The translations under genes and the position numbers were made by a program. DNA of 64,000 bases from Bacteroidota bacterium (GTDB lineage Bacteria; Bacteroidota; Bacteroidia; AKYH767-A; OLB10). The stretch lies in NCBI GenBank assembly GCA_016721435.1, contig JADKIC010000006.1:62001-126000 (forward strand), read 5' to 3'. Below, in pieces: positions 19,249 through 27,915 of this stretch. Position 1 is the stretch's first letter, and every line of letters starts with the position of its first letter. Under the pieces are notes generated by a model. It did not search any database. It worked only from the letters and a program-made list of their open reading frames with translations, and was not told the DNA's origin.

Positions 19249-19266
19249 TTTAACCTTTTGGTTAGT
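19249..19266. promoter_or_regulatory. Candidate TetR operator 1
   Basis: Inverted repeat TTTAACC-TTTT-GGTTAGT centred about 13 bases upstream of the TetR start codon. The GGTTA half-site recurs in the second site at 19347-19362. Autoregulation is inferred from position only. Confidence 0.4.
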
Positions 19267-19610
19267 AAAAGTATGGAATTTTTCCAAAGTATATAGCATA
19301 CGATACCTTTATTAGTTTAATCTATTGTATTTCAATTGTATTAACTTTAACTAATTGGTTAAGTCAATATCAATTAATACTTTTTAGAGGGGTTGTGGTG
19401 TCTGGAAAAGACGCGGTGCTAAAGCCTTCGGAATTGAAATACTTACCTATCTATTGGCAATAATATTGAAGCCGGGTATAACTTATCCCATTCAAGCGGG
19501 AACTTCTTTCTCCTTAGCGGGAAGGATTCAATTAAACACTAGATCCCATTTTTAGCCAAGTAAAAGTTTTCCGAAAGCTTACGGGCTGTGCCTCTATCAG
19601 GCCAATTCGA
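19267..19610. other. Intergenic stretch upstream of the export operon
   Basis: About 345 bases with the operon promoter region (left end) and the second candidate operator. The remainder, about 19370-19610, holds no open frame or repeat that I recognise. Confidence 0.5.
19347..19362. promoter_or_regulatory. Candidate TetR operator 2
   Basis: TTAACTAATTGGTTAA, a near-palindrome about 100 bases upstream of the tetR start. Its TTAAC/GGTTAA half-sites match the site at 19249-19266. Confidence 0.35.
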
Positions 19611-21618
19611 TTACTTCATATAGGTATTCAACCAATTCAACCATGCTTTAGAAGTTTCCATTTGTGTTACCGGGTCGGTAGCGTTATGGGCAGCAATTGG
19701 CCAACCTATAAATTTCGTAATTGTACCATTGTCTTTCAGGGAATGATATAATTTATAAGATTGGGTAACCGGAACTCTTGGGTCACCGGTGTTGGCTAAA
19801 ATTAAAGTGGGTGCTTTGATGTTTTTGGCTTCGGTGATGGGCGATTGATCAATATATTTTTGCATATTATCTCCAACATATGGAGAACCCCCCAGTCTAA
19901 CTGCCCAATTTACATTACCATCACTCAGAGCATATTGATCTTCAAAATCAGTAACAGCCGCACCTGCAACTGCCGCTTTCCAGCCGCCATAATGGCCCGC
20001 TAACCATACCGTCATAAAACCACCGTACGACCAACCACTTACTCCAATATTGTTGTTATCAATCATCCCCGTAGCTTTTAATTTTTCTAATCCGGCCATC
20101 ACATCACGTCCCGGTCCGGCTCCTGCATCCTGGAGAATGACTACTTTATATTGACTTCCTAAATTATCACTTCCTCTATAATTGGGTTCAAAGACAAAAT
20201 ACCCTTCGTTCGCCATAATTTGTGGTAATCGTGCAAACTGTTCTACCGATGCTGCATTTGGGCCACCATGGATGACGAGTACCAATGGATATTTTTTACC
20301 TTTTTCATAGTTGACAGGATAGGTGATGATACCACAGTGTTTCAACCCATCATTTTCCCAACGGATGGTTTCGGTTTTTCCCAATGTCATTTTGCTTATT
20401 TCCGAATTGTAATCTGTTAATTGTACCAGTTTAGAAGTAGTAGATGCCATAAAATATAGTTCAACAGGTTTGTCAGGTTCAGAACCTGTGAAGGCAATAG
20501 CACCTGTTTTACTAACCGTAGCATCCATCCAAAATCCCCAGGAGGGACAAACATTTCCAATGTTGACCGGAATGGTTTTTCCGTCTAAATCCATGGTCCA
20601 AAGCGATGTTTTATTATCATTATGTCCACCTACTAAAAATGATTTACTATCCGGCATCCATGCCGTCAAATACAAGTCTCTGTCTAATTGTGCAGAAATC
20701 GGTTTCCCTTCTCCTCCGGTTGAATTGGTCACCCATAATTCGTTTATACCTGGCATCAAACTATCTTTCTTGTACCAATACGAAATCTTACTCCCATCCG
20801 GAGAGAAGTTTGGGTAGGATTCCAGTTTTGTTCTTGCGTTTAATGGCTTATAAGTGCTGTCGGCAACATTGAGCAGTTGAATACTTCTGTTTATTCCATC
20901 ACCTGAATAGGCGGTTGCTACTTTTACAAACAAAATGGTTTTACCATCAGGCGACCATGAGAATGGAGAAGATGGAGCAGAGGGTGGAATGACGAGCGGT
21001 AAAGTCCATTCGCCATCTGTTAACCTTCTGTTTTCTGATGTAGTTGTGTTTGCTAACCAGATATGAGAAGGCTGTGGTTGACTACCCACGAACATATCGT
21101 TGTTGGTTATTTTCAAATGCTGTAAAACCTTTTTCAATTTCGGCTTTGTTGTGAGGTTCATTTAATGCCGCATAAGCAATGTCTATGGAGTTTGGACTCC
21201 ATGCAAAATGTTGAACGCCTTTGGGTGCTTTGGTAATTTGCTTTGCCTCTCCACCTTGCATGGGCAGTAAAAAGATTTGATTGGCTGCTTCCTTGCCTTG
21301 CCCCACTTTGGATATAAATGCCAATTGTTCGCCATTGGGTGACCATCGTGGACTTGATACCACAAATCTTTCTTGAGTTAGTACCCTCTTCTTCCCCGAG
21401 GTCACGTCGACCAACACCAATTCAGCATTGTAACGATTGTTGACATAGTCGGGTCTGGATACTACGATGACTATACGCTTACCGTCGGGGGAAATTTGTG
21501 GGTCGGTGATGTTTACAAATTTGGCATAGTCCGCTATATCAAATTTCTTCTGTGCATACGTATTCGTTGTGTTGAATAGTAGAAATAATGCTGTCAAAAA
21601 TGATAATACTCTTCTCAT
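19611..21618 (-). CDS. Secreted S9-family prolyl oligopeptidase/acylaminoacyl-peptidase-like enzyme, one frameshift
   Basis: The signal peptide (MRRVLSFLTALFLLFNTTNT) is followed by PD40/WD40-like blades of the N-terminal propeller (DPQISPDGKRIVIVVSRPDY, SPRWSPNGEQLAFIS, HFAWSPNSIDIAYA). The frame breaks in the T4 run at 21110-21113 (one base too many). The other frame continues as TNNDMFVGSQPQPSHIW through more blades (FSWSPDGKTILFV, PNFSPDGSKISYWY) into the alpha/beta-hydrolase domain. Catalytic residues are visible: Ser in GVSGWSYGGFM, Asp in LANTGDPRVPV, His in PIAAHNATDP. Corrected length is about 669 residues. It probably trims peptides in the periplasm. Confidence 0.85.
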
Positions 21619-21776
21619 AATAATACGTGTTTAAATGTTTGTTCGATTTGCTATTTGTCTGCTAGGTACTGTACAAAAATTCATAGTTATGGAATGAATT
21701 ATAAAATTAAATAAAAGTGAACATGTTTTTGACGTCCACAAATAGTCCATTTACTTTAAATAGGGATTAAATATTA

Positions 21777-21809
21777 GACAAAAAAAGCCGTTTCCAAGGA
21801 AACGGCTTT
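21777..21809 (-). terminator. Rho-independent terminator of the first Omp28-like gene
   Basis: A 12-bp stem (AAAGCCGTTTCC / GGAAACGGCTTT, 21784-21809) with a two-base loop and a T run in the minus direction. It lies about 20 bases after the stop at 21831. Confidence 0.9.
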
Positions 21810-21830
21810 AAAAGGTTATAAATTAATGCA

Positions 21831-22655
21831 CTATTTTCTATAGGCATTAACAAACTTATAAGTGGAGCCTACCTTTTCCCAAATGATGGTAGCCACTTCC
21901 AGATTGGCTTGATTCCAGGAGGCCGGGATGGCCATTTTAAAAGTTTGATCAAAAGTGCTTCCGGCAGTATTTCCTGAAGTAATCTCCGTTCCCCATGTTG
22001 TAGAAGAAGCACTGCCTCTTAATACATGATGATGTGCTACTGTTCCTGTTTGACCGGATTGTATGGACATAACACCATCTTCAATTACATAAGCACCGAT
22101 ATAATATTTGCTCGTTGCAGGCATATCCTGGAAGAATTGAACTTTAGCTGTAATCGTTAAAGTGTCATTTTCAATCTTCGTATTATAACCGGAGTTTACC
22201 ATCACTGTGGCATTGACATGACGGTTGATTTCAGCAACAACAGAATCTTTAGTTAGACTTGTATAAATACCACCTGTACCGGAGAACTGCGTTTTTTGCT
22301 TTCCGTTGGCGCAGAAATCAGGCCATCCGGAAGCAGGAGAAAAAGCTGTTTTTAATGCACCGGCAGTAGCATTATACATACCGGATGAAGTAGAAGCATA
22401 AGTTCCCATTAAAACGGCATTGGTTTCAATAAGAGCTATGATGTCCGTATTCAATGTCCAACCCCATTGACCACATGGGCCACACCAGGTTGCAGTGAGC
22501 TTGTTATATAAGCCCATGTTCTTTTCAACTACAGTTACACCGGTCGTTCCACCACCTCCACCGCCACCGGTAGGAGTACCACTGTTGTCGTCATCTTTTT
22601 TACAAGCCACAAAGGTGATCGCCAGAATAGCTACGAATGCAATAATTTTCTTCAT
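21831..22655 (-). CDS. Omp28-related lipoprotein with thioredoxin-like CxxC motif
   Basis: 274 residues. The signal peptide ends at a lipobox (AITFVACKKDDD) followed by a Gly-rich linker. A thioredoxin-like segment follows, with NKLTATWCGPCGQWGW (about residues 50-65). The C-terminal half is beta-rich and matches Omp28-type proteins of Bacteroidota (TGTVAHHHVLRG, ATIIWEKVGSTYKFVNAYRK). Redox activity is inferred from CGPC. A paralogue lies directly upstream with its own terminator, so the two are transcribed separately. Confidence 0.8.
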   Translation of the reverse strand: MKKIIAFVAILAITFVACKKDDDNSGTPTGGGGGGGTTGVTVVEKNMGLYNKLTATWCGPCGQWGWTLNTDIIALIETNAVLMGTYASTSSGMYNATAGALKTAFSPASGWPDFCANGKQKTQFSGTGGIYTSLTKDSVVAEINRHVNATVMVNSGYNTKIENDTLTITAKVQFFQDMPATSKYYIGAYVIEDGVMSIQSGQTGTVAHHHVLRGSASSTTWGTEITSGNTAGSTFDQTFKMAIPASWNQANLEVATIIWEKVGSTYKFVNAYRK

Positions 22656-22862
22656 ATTAATAGTTATTGATAGGGTTTGAAGTTACTAAAATAAGCATTT
22701 ATCTGTTACAACAAGAAAAAAACCCTTTTCTTGTTGTAATATTCAGAAGGTTTTACAGAATTTTTAAAATAGAAGGGTAAGATGTCGTTTTTTTTTATAT
22801 TAATTGGGAATGAACACTATGAAAGTGATATTAAAGTATCAAATGCTGCTTTTTTCATGAAA

Positions 22863-22903
22863 CTCCAAAAGCCGATATCTTAGAATGAAATCGGCTTTTG
22901 GAG
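22863..22903 (-). terminator. Stem-loop terminator of the second Omp28-like gene
   Basis: A perfect 14-bp stem (CTCCAAAAGCCGAT / ATCGGCTTTTGGAG) with a 13-base loop lies 14 bases past the stop at 22917. The T tract lies within the stem and no long T run follows, so termination strength is uncertain. Confidence 0.65.
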
Positions 22904-22916
22904 TAAAATTTTAGAT

Positions 22917-23741
22917 CTATTTTGCAACGTTAGAATTTAATACAACCGCCGGATTAGAATTCATTTTCCAGATTACGGCTACTACTTTCAATTTCGATTT
23001 ATCCCATCCCGGTTTAAGATACATGGAGAAGGAATTATCAAATACTTGATCAACTGCAATTGCCGCAGTACTATTAATTTGCAGACCGGAATAGGTGCTA
23101 CTATTGCTGGTACGAACAATGTTTCTGTGCTCATAAGTTGCAACATTGGTGCTACCCACTAGTTGATTCGCTATTACTAATTCCTCTACCACATATAACG
23201 CTACACGAATATCAGTGTTCGCCAATTGTGATTTAAAGAATTGAATTTTGGTGTTTACTTTCATGGAATCGCCTTCGATGCTTTTGTTTAAGGCAATACC
23301 TGCAACAATGGAATCTGCAATGAAAGTGTTTGCTTTAGTAAGTGAACTGGACACAGTGCTGTTTACAGAACCTACACCTTGATATTTATTTCCAATAATA
23401 AACTTGGGAATTCCATTTCCACCATAAGTAGCGTTATTGTAAATAGTCCACAAACCATTTCCAGTGCTCCAGTTCAATGCAGCATTATTAGACCCGGAAT
23501 ACACTTTAATAGCTGTTAACATGGAACCTTCATAAGAAAGCAGAGAATCAAATGCAGGTCCACCATTACTTCCACATGGTCCACACCAATCCTCAGAAAA
23601 ATCAATCAGTAGAGGCCTGTTCTTTTTCTCGACAGTAAGTGTGCCACCACCACCGGTAGGGGTACCACTATTGTCATCGTCTTTTTTACAGCCCATAAAT
23701 GAGATCGCTACTATTGCGACAAATGCTAATAATTTTTTCAT
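22917..23741 (-). CDS. Omp28-related lipoprotein, paralogue of the downstream gene
   Basis: About 274 residues from the ATG at 23741, chosen because MKKLLAFVAIVAISFMGCKKDDD matches the paralogue's lipoprotein signal almost word for word. The CxxC site is DFSEDWCGPCGSNGGPAFD. After it the two proteins diverge strongly, but both keep the same length and the closing VIWKM / IIWEK segment. A later upstream ATG would only add a hydrophilic extension. This is a tandem duplication with early divergence. Confidence 0.8.
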   Translation of the reverse strand: MKKLLAFVAIVAISFMGCKKDDDNSGTPTGGGGTLTVEKKNRPLLIDFSEDWCGPCGSNGGPAFDSLLSYEGSMLTAIKVYSGSNNAALNWSTGNGLWTIYNNATYGGNGIPKFIIGNKYQGVGSVNSTVSSSLTKANTFIADSIVAGIALNKSIEGDSMKVNTKIQFFKSQLANTDIRVALYVVEELVIANQLVGSTNVATYEHRNIVRTSNSSTYSGLQINSTAAIAVDQVFDNSFSMYLKPGWDKSKLKVVAVIWKMNSNPAVVLNSNVAK

Positions 23742-23885
23742 GATAGAGTTATTGATTGGGTTTGAAGAGACTAAGTTAAACATTATTTAATAACGAGGTA
23801 ACAAAATCGAAAGTATTTCAGGGAATTTGATCAGATTGTGCCGTCATGAATTGATTTTTACAACTTTTGACGATAATTTAGCCGA

Positions 23886-24521
23886 ATGGAACCTCCTAAA
23901 TGGATAGATATTACTACCGGGATTCAAGAATCTACCCCCGTTTGGCCGGGAGATCCTGCTCCTATTATCACTCTGTTGGCATCACATGAAGCAGGAGATG
24001 ATTACCAGCTTTCAGAAGCCTTTTTTGGCCTTCATACCGGGACGCATATTGATGCCCCCTTGCATTTTATACCTGAATCCAAAGATATTTCTATGCTTTC
24101 TACGGAAAAGATGCTGGGTACAGTACGGGTGTTGGATGCGACAGACTGCAAAATGATCACCGCAGAATGGCTCAGCAATAGGGAAATTCAGCAGGGAGAA
24201 CGTCTTATTTTTAAAACCCTGCATTATCCATTGAAAAATGCAGTGAACTACCAGGCTCAGTTTACGGCTCTGGAGTTGACGGCCGCCCGGTTTCTCGCTG
24301 GACAGCATATTCAATTGGTTGGGATTGATGGATTATCGATTGCAGTCAGTGAATACCTGCGAGAGGTCCATGTCGCTCTTTTAATGGAGGAAATTATTAT
24401 CGTGGAGAACCTGAATCTGGAAGAAATTGAAGAAGGCATATTTGAAATGATTTGCCTTCCCATCAAAATTTCGGAGGCCGAAGCAGCACCGGCAAGGGTG
24501 TTACTAAGGAAAATCCCTTAA
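23886..24521 (+). CDS. Cyclase-family metal-dependent hydrolase (kynurenine formamidase-like)
   Basis: 211 residues. The signature HTGTHIDAPLHF (about residues 49-60) is the HxGTHxDxPxH metal site of the PF04199 family, preceded by TPVWPGDPAP. LVGIDGLSIA matches the second conserved stretch. Members include kynurenine formamidase (KynB) and other amide or lactone hydrolases. No tryptophan catabolism gene is nearby, so the substrate is open. A TAATTTAG box just upstream resembles a -7 element. Confidence 0.85.
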   Translation: MEPPKWIDITTGIQESTPVWPGDPAPIITLLASHEAGDDYQLSEAFFGLHTGTHIDAPLHFIPESKDISMLSTEKMLGTVRVLDATDCKMITAEWLSNREIQQGERLIFKTLHYPLKNAVNYQAQFTALELTAARFLAGQHIQLVGIDGLSIAVSEYLREVHVALLMEEIIIVENLNLEEIEEGIFEMICLPIKISEAEAAPARVLLRKIP

Positions 24522-24571
24522 AAACGTATTCTATTTTACCTGTACCGGACTCCAGCTAATATTTTTCGAAT

Positions 24572-25285
24572 TTACAATCGGCTTCGGAGCCAATTCGGAA
24601 TGAATTTTACAGCAAAACCGACGATCCACCAGCGCGGTTTAACGTATGCGATTCCTTTTTTATGGAGAATCGCTTTATAAATTAATTGAGCTGCATGATG
24701 GGTGGAGGTGCTCCAAAATTTCTTCTTGTCACTGGTCATTTCAGTGTCCACAAATCCGGGTCTGATGTCCGTGACAAATAGAGGAAATTTTGAACGATGG
24801 GCCTTTTGTCGTAAGGCTTCTAAATAGTTAATTTGATAGCCCTTCGCTGCGGTATAAGCAGGTGTAGTTCTGAATCCAAATAAACCGGCCACTGAACTGA
24901 TCCCAACTAAATGTCCGCTTCCCTGCTTATGAAAGTACCTGTAGCCCCAGTCTACTACCTCTGTAAAGCCAAGCACATTTACTTTATTTGCGGGATTCTC
25001 TACTGTGTATCCTATATCTTTATTCAAATGCCCTATTCCCGCGCTGAAAACCAATAGATCCATCCCCCCTAAATCATTCACCAGAGTGTTTATTTCACCG
25101 GAACAGTTTTCCTTGCCACAGTCGATAAACTTTATAATCAGATGTTGCGGGTTAGCATTTTTCAATAAAGTGAGATCATCCCGCTCTATACCACATAGGC
25201 CCACTGAATAATTTTTCTCCAGAAGAAGTTCAACAAGGGCCTTCCCTATACCGGATGTGCCCCCGACTACAATCGCTTTTTTCAT
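24572..25285 (-). CDS. Short-chain dehydrogenase/reductase
   Basis: 237 residues. Cofactor motif VVGGTSGIGKAL (residues 6-17), LVFSAGIGH in place of NNAG, and the catalytic ISSVAGLFG and YTAAKGYQINYLEAL (Tyr and Lys). The TxxxGxG pattern predicts NAD(P) use. Substrate unknown. Its start faces the tRNA-associated repeat region. Confidence 0.85.
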   Translation of the reverse strand: MKKAIVVGGTSGIGKALVELLLEKNYSVGLCGIERDDLTLLKNANPQHLIIKFIDCGKENCSGEINTLVNDLGGMDLLVFSAGIGHLNKDIGYTVENPANKVNVLGFTEVVDWGYRYFHKQGSGHLVGISSVAGLFGFRTTPAYTAAKGYQINYLEALRQKAHRSKFPLFVTDIRPGFVDTEMTSDKKKFWSTSTHHAAQLIYKAILHKKGIAYVKPRWWIVGFAVKFIPNWLRSRL

Positions 25286-25364
25286 AGATAATATTCTGCA
25301 AAAAACCTCAGTTTAAAGGAATTCTGGTTTTTGCAGTTGACTTGGCGGCAGTACCCGCATTCAG

Positions 25365-25550
25365 TGGTGGTCTCACCAGGAATCCCTGCCTTCGCCGAGG
25401 CTACGGCAGACAAGGAACCTGGATCTAGTGGTCTCACCAGGAATCTCTGCCTTCGCCAAGGCTTCGGCAGACAAGGAACCTGGATGTGGTGGTCTCACCA
25501 GGAATCTCTGCCTTCGCCGAGGCTACGGCAGACAAGGAACCTGGATGTGG
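25365..25550 (-). repeat. Three tandem partial copies of the tRNA-Arg 3' end, each with a palindrome in the T-loop
   Basis: Units at about 25365-25428, 25429-25489 and 25490-25550 (the last two are 61 bp). Read in the tRNA direction, each has the end of the variable loop, the T-arm half ending in AGGTTC, a ~30-base insert containing a hairpin (TCTGCC ... GGCAGA), then GATTCCTGG and TGAGACCA of the T-arm and acceptor stem. In the intact tRNA gene next to them, GGTTC and GATTCC are directly joined. The insert therefore lies inside the T-loop of partial tRNA copies. Copies differ at a few bases (CCGAGGCTACGG or CCAAGGCTTCGG). Confidence 0.9.
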
Positions 25551-25622
25551 TGGTCTCACCAGGAATCGAACCTGGATCTAGAGTTTAGGAAACGCCTATT
25601 CTATCCGTTGAACTATGAGACC
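25548..25622 (-). tRNA. tRNA-Arg (anticodon CCU)
   Basis: All cloverleaf parts are visible on the minus strand. The acceptor is GGTCTCA / TGAGACC with discriminator A and encoded CCA. The D-arm is GTTC...GAAT, the anticodon loop TTCCTAA (anticodon CCT, reading AGG), and the T-arm CCAGGTTCGATTCCTGG. The anticodon stem GGCGT / ACTCT has a C-T mismatch at its middle pair, where GGAGT would pair. It sits between arrays of partial copies of its own 3' and 5' ends. Confidence 0.92.
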
Positions 25623-25960
25623 AAATTTTTTTAAGAACTATTTAATTTTTTAAGAACACCTCTTTACTTCTTATCTCAGCAGAGCCCTCCGTAGCTTTAG
25701 CGCAGGAGGGAACTATGAGACCAATAATAAAAGAACTATTTAATTTTTTAAGAACACCTCTTTACTTCTTATCTCAGAAGAGGGCCTCGCCCTCCGAAGC
25801 TTTAGCGCAGGAGGGAACTATGAGACCAAATTTTTTTAAGAACTATTTAATTTTTTAAGAACACCTCTTTACTTCTTATCTCAGAAGAGGGCCTCGCCCT
25901 CCGTAGCTTTAGCGCAGAAGGAGCGTGTCCTCCGAAGCTTTAGCGAAGGAGGACAAAAAT
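25610..25960 (-). repeat. Tandem partial copies of the tRNA-Arg 5' end and leader, separated by palindromes
   Basis: Three units start at 25610 (inside the tRNA), 25710 and 25815 and are 100-117 bp long. In tRNA direction each has a hairpin element (CCTCCTGCGCTAAAGC... GGAGG), an AT-rich leader (AAATTAAATAGTTCTT) and the first 13 bases of the tRNA (GGTCTCATAGTTC). Only the unit nearest the intact gene continues as a full tRNA; in the others the hairpin element follows straight after GTTC. A further hairpin copy lies at about 25930-25955 with arms GTCCTCC / GGAGGAC. Confidence 0.9.
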
Positions 25961-26110
25961 AATCATTCTAACCCAATCCCATGACCAGTTTTGGTTGTCC
26001 CCGCACCCCCGCGAGCTATGGAAAATGCAATGATTTGTGGTGCCATAGTCTCCCTATGTAACTAAAATTGCAAGCCGGTGTAGCATTAGACCCGATATTT
26101 GCAACGAAGC

Positions 26111-27426
26111 ATGAACATGAATAAAGTAGCAGCCCCTCATAGTTTAGGCCTTAAAGCGAACCGGCATCAGTTTTTACTGTTGGTGCTGATCAATGCTTTT
26201 GTTGGTGGGATGGTGGGACTGGAACGGACTATTCTTCCGCAGATAGCCGAACAGGAGTTTCATATTGCAGCCAAATCAGCCATTTTTTCTTTTATCGTTG
26301 TGTTCGGAATCGTAAAGGCATTCGGGAATTATTTGTCGGGCTATTTTTCCGAGCGAATTGGGAAGAAGAATCTGTTGATCATCGGCTGGATATTTGGCTT
26401 GCCCGTTCCATTTATGCTGATGATGGCCGAAAGCTGGAACTGGATCGTGGTGGCTAATGTTTTTCTGGGGATCAATCAGGGTTTGGCCTGGTCCACTACC
26501 GTGATGATGAAAATTGATCTGGTGGGAGAGAAGAATCGCGGTCTTGCCATGGGTTTAAATGAATTTGCAGGTTATCTCGCTGTGTCGGTTGCCGCATTTC
26601 TAACAGGGTGGATAGCCGCAAATTATGGATTACGGCCAACACCTTTTTATATGGGGATTGGTTTTGCAGTTGCCGGACTCCTGCTCACACTGTTTTTTGT
26701 GAAGGATACACGTCATCATGTCGCAGCGGAAGCGCAGGTCAATACCACCAAACGACTCAAAAACGTGTTTATGGATACCACTTTTCGTCATAAAAATCTG
26801 AGTTCAATTACACAGGCCGGACTGATCAATAACCTCAATGATGGAATGGTTTGGGGCATGTTGCCGGTCTTGCTTTTTACAAAAGAATTCGCTCTTGCAG
26901 ATATTGGTTTAATCGTTGCCGTTTACCCTGCAGTGTGGGGAATTGGTCAGCTGTTAACAGGAAAGATGGCGGATTTCTTTTGTAAGAAGAGTATGCTTTC
27001 CTGGGGCATGATGCTACAAGGGATTGCTTTATTGATGTTGGTATTTATCAGTACTAAAAGTGGATTTATATTTTTAATGGCGCTCTTAGGATGGGGTACA
27101 GCGATGGTCTATCCTTCCTTCCTCGCTACTGTGGCGGATAATACGCATCCAAAAGACCGTGCAAAAGTATGGGCATCTTTCGGTTATGGAGAGATCTTGG
27201 CTATGCAATCGGTGCCATTCTTACCGGTTTTTTAGCAGATGCTTTTGGAATAGATAGTTCGATACTTGCAGTGGCCATCCTTACTCTCATTTCCGGATAT
27301 GTTATTGAAAAGCGAATGTCCTGTAAAACAGAGTCGATGAAGATTACTCCCTGGATTTTATCCTTCTTCAACAAAAGCAGAAGAGAAGATAATTCCCGTC
27401 ACCCTTGCGTTTCTGCCGGTACCTGA
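26111..27426 (+). CDS. MFS transporter, one frameshift
   Basis: The start is the ATG at 26111 or 26117. About 12 membrane segments follow. Conserved MFS features include LSGYFSERIGKKNLLIIGW (motif A-like loop) and GLNEFAGYLAVSVAAFLTGW. The frame breaks in the A4 run at 27163-27166. One more A joins HPKDRAKSMGIFRLWRDLG to YAIGAILTGFLADAFG and the end at 27426, giving about 438 residues. The substrate is unknown. It lies next to the arsenic genes but upstream of the arsR promoter, so a link to arsenic is only positional. Confidence 0.8.
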
Positions 27427-27500
27427 GTTGATTTTATAGCCCTGATTAATAATGATTTAATAAAATCGGAGAAGAATTATTTGCTTTTGCATTTTAATAT

Positions 27501-27516
27501 ATCGTAATATTGCGAT
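27501..27516. promoter_or_regulatory. Probable ArsR operator over the arsR promoter
   Basis: ATCGTAATATTGCGAT is palindromic at 14 of 16 positions. It overlaps a TAATATTG box that resembles a -7 element, 16 bases before the arsR start. Its ATCGTA half-site recurs at 27882-27899. Confidence 0.65.
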
Positions 27517-27531
27517 CAATATAATCAATCA

Positions 27532-27864
27532 ATGGGCAGTTCAAAATCAGATGAATTTACTTTAAAGGATAATCGCATCGCAACTTTTGCAAAAGCGCTG
27601 GCGCATCCTGCCCGTGTGGCGATTCTGCAGTTGCTTATCAAACGTCAGGCCTGTATTTGCGGAGATATTGTGGAGGAATTGCCCCTCTCTCAGTCGACAG
27701 TATCCCAACACCTCAAAGAACTGAAGGCAGCAGGTTTGATCAAAGGCGATATAGAAGGCACTAAAATATGCTATTGCATTGATGAAGAACAGTTCGAAAA
27801 GGCGGTGAAGGAAATGAGTGGATTACTGGAAAGCTATCGTACTTCAAAAATAAAATGTTGCTAA
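27532..27864 (+). CDS. arsR: ArsR/SmtB-family arsenic-responsive repressor
   Basis: 110 residues with a winged helix-turn-helix (LAHPARVAILQLLIK, then LPLSQSTVSQHLKELKAAGL). RQACICGDIV has the CxC of arsenite-sensing ArsR proteins at the usual place (alpha-3), and the C-terminus ends KIKCC, offering further thiols. It should repress the ars genes and release DNA on binding As(III). The location beside arsM, acr3 and arsC supports this. Confidence 0.93.
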   Translation: MGSSKSDEFTLKDNRIATFAKALAHPARVAILQLLIKRQACICGDIVEELPLSQSTVSQHLKELKAAGLIKGDIEGTKICYCIDEEQFEKAVKEMSGLLESYRTSKIKCC

Positions 27865-27881
27865 AAAAATTTAAGTTTAAC

Positions 27882-27899
27882 CATCGTAAAAATACGATG
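27882..27899. promoter_or_regulatory. Perfect inverted repeat upstream of arsM, probable second ArsR site
   Basis: CATCGTA-AAAA-TACGATG, seven-base perfect arms, 16 bases before the arsM ATG. It shares ATCGTA with the palindrome over the arsR promoter. It could also be a weak stem-loop between the genes, but no T run follows. Confidence 0.55.
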
Positions 27900-27915
27900 T
27901 AAAAAAAGAAAAAAG

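Noticed and set aside
25365..25560. CRISPR-like regular repeats
   Set aside because: The units are contiguous partial tRNA copies without unique spacers, and no cas genes are present.
25365..25960. Attachment-site duplications of an integrated element at tRNA-Arg
   Set aside because: No integrase or island lies between the partial copies; they are only tens of bases apart and carry inserted hairpins.
27882..27899. Rho-independent terminator between arsR and arsM
   Set aside because: The 7-bp stem has no following T run, and its half-site matches the operator at the arsR promoter.
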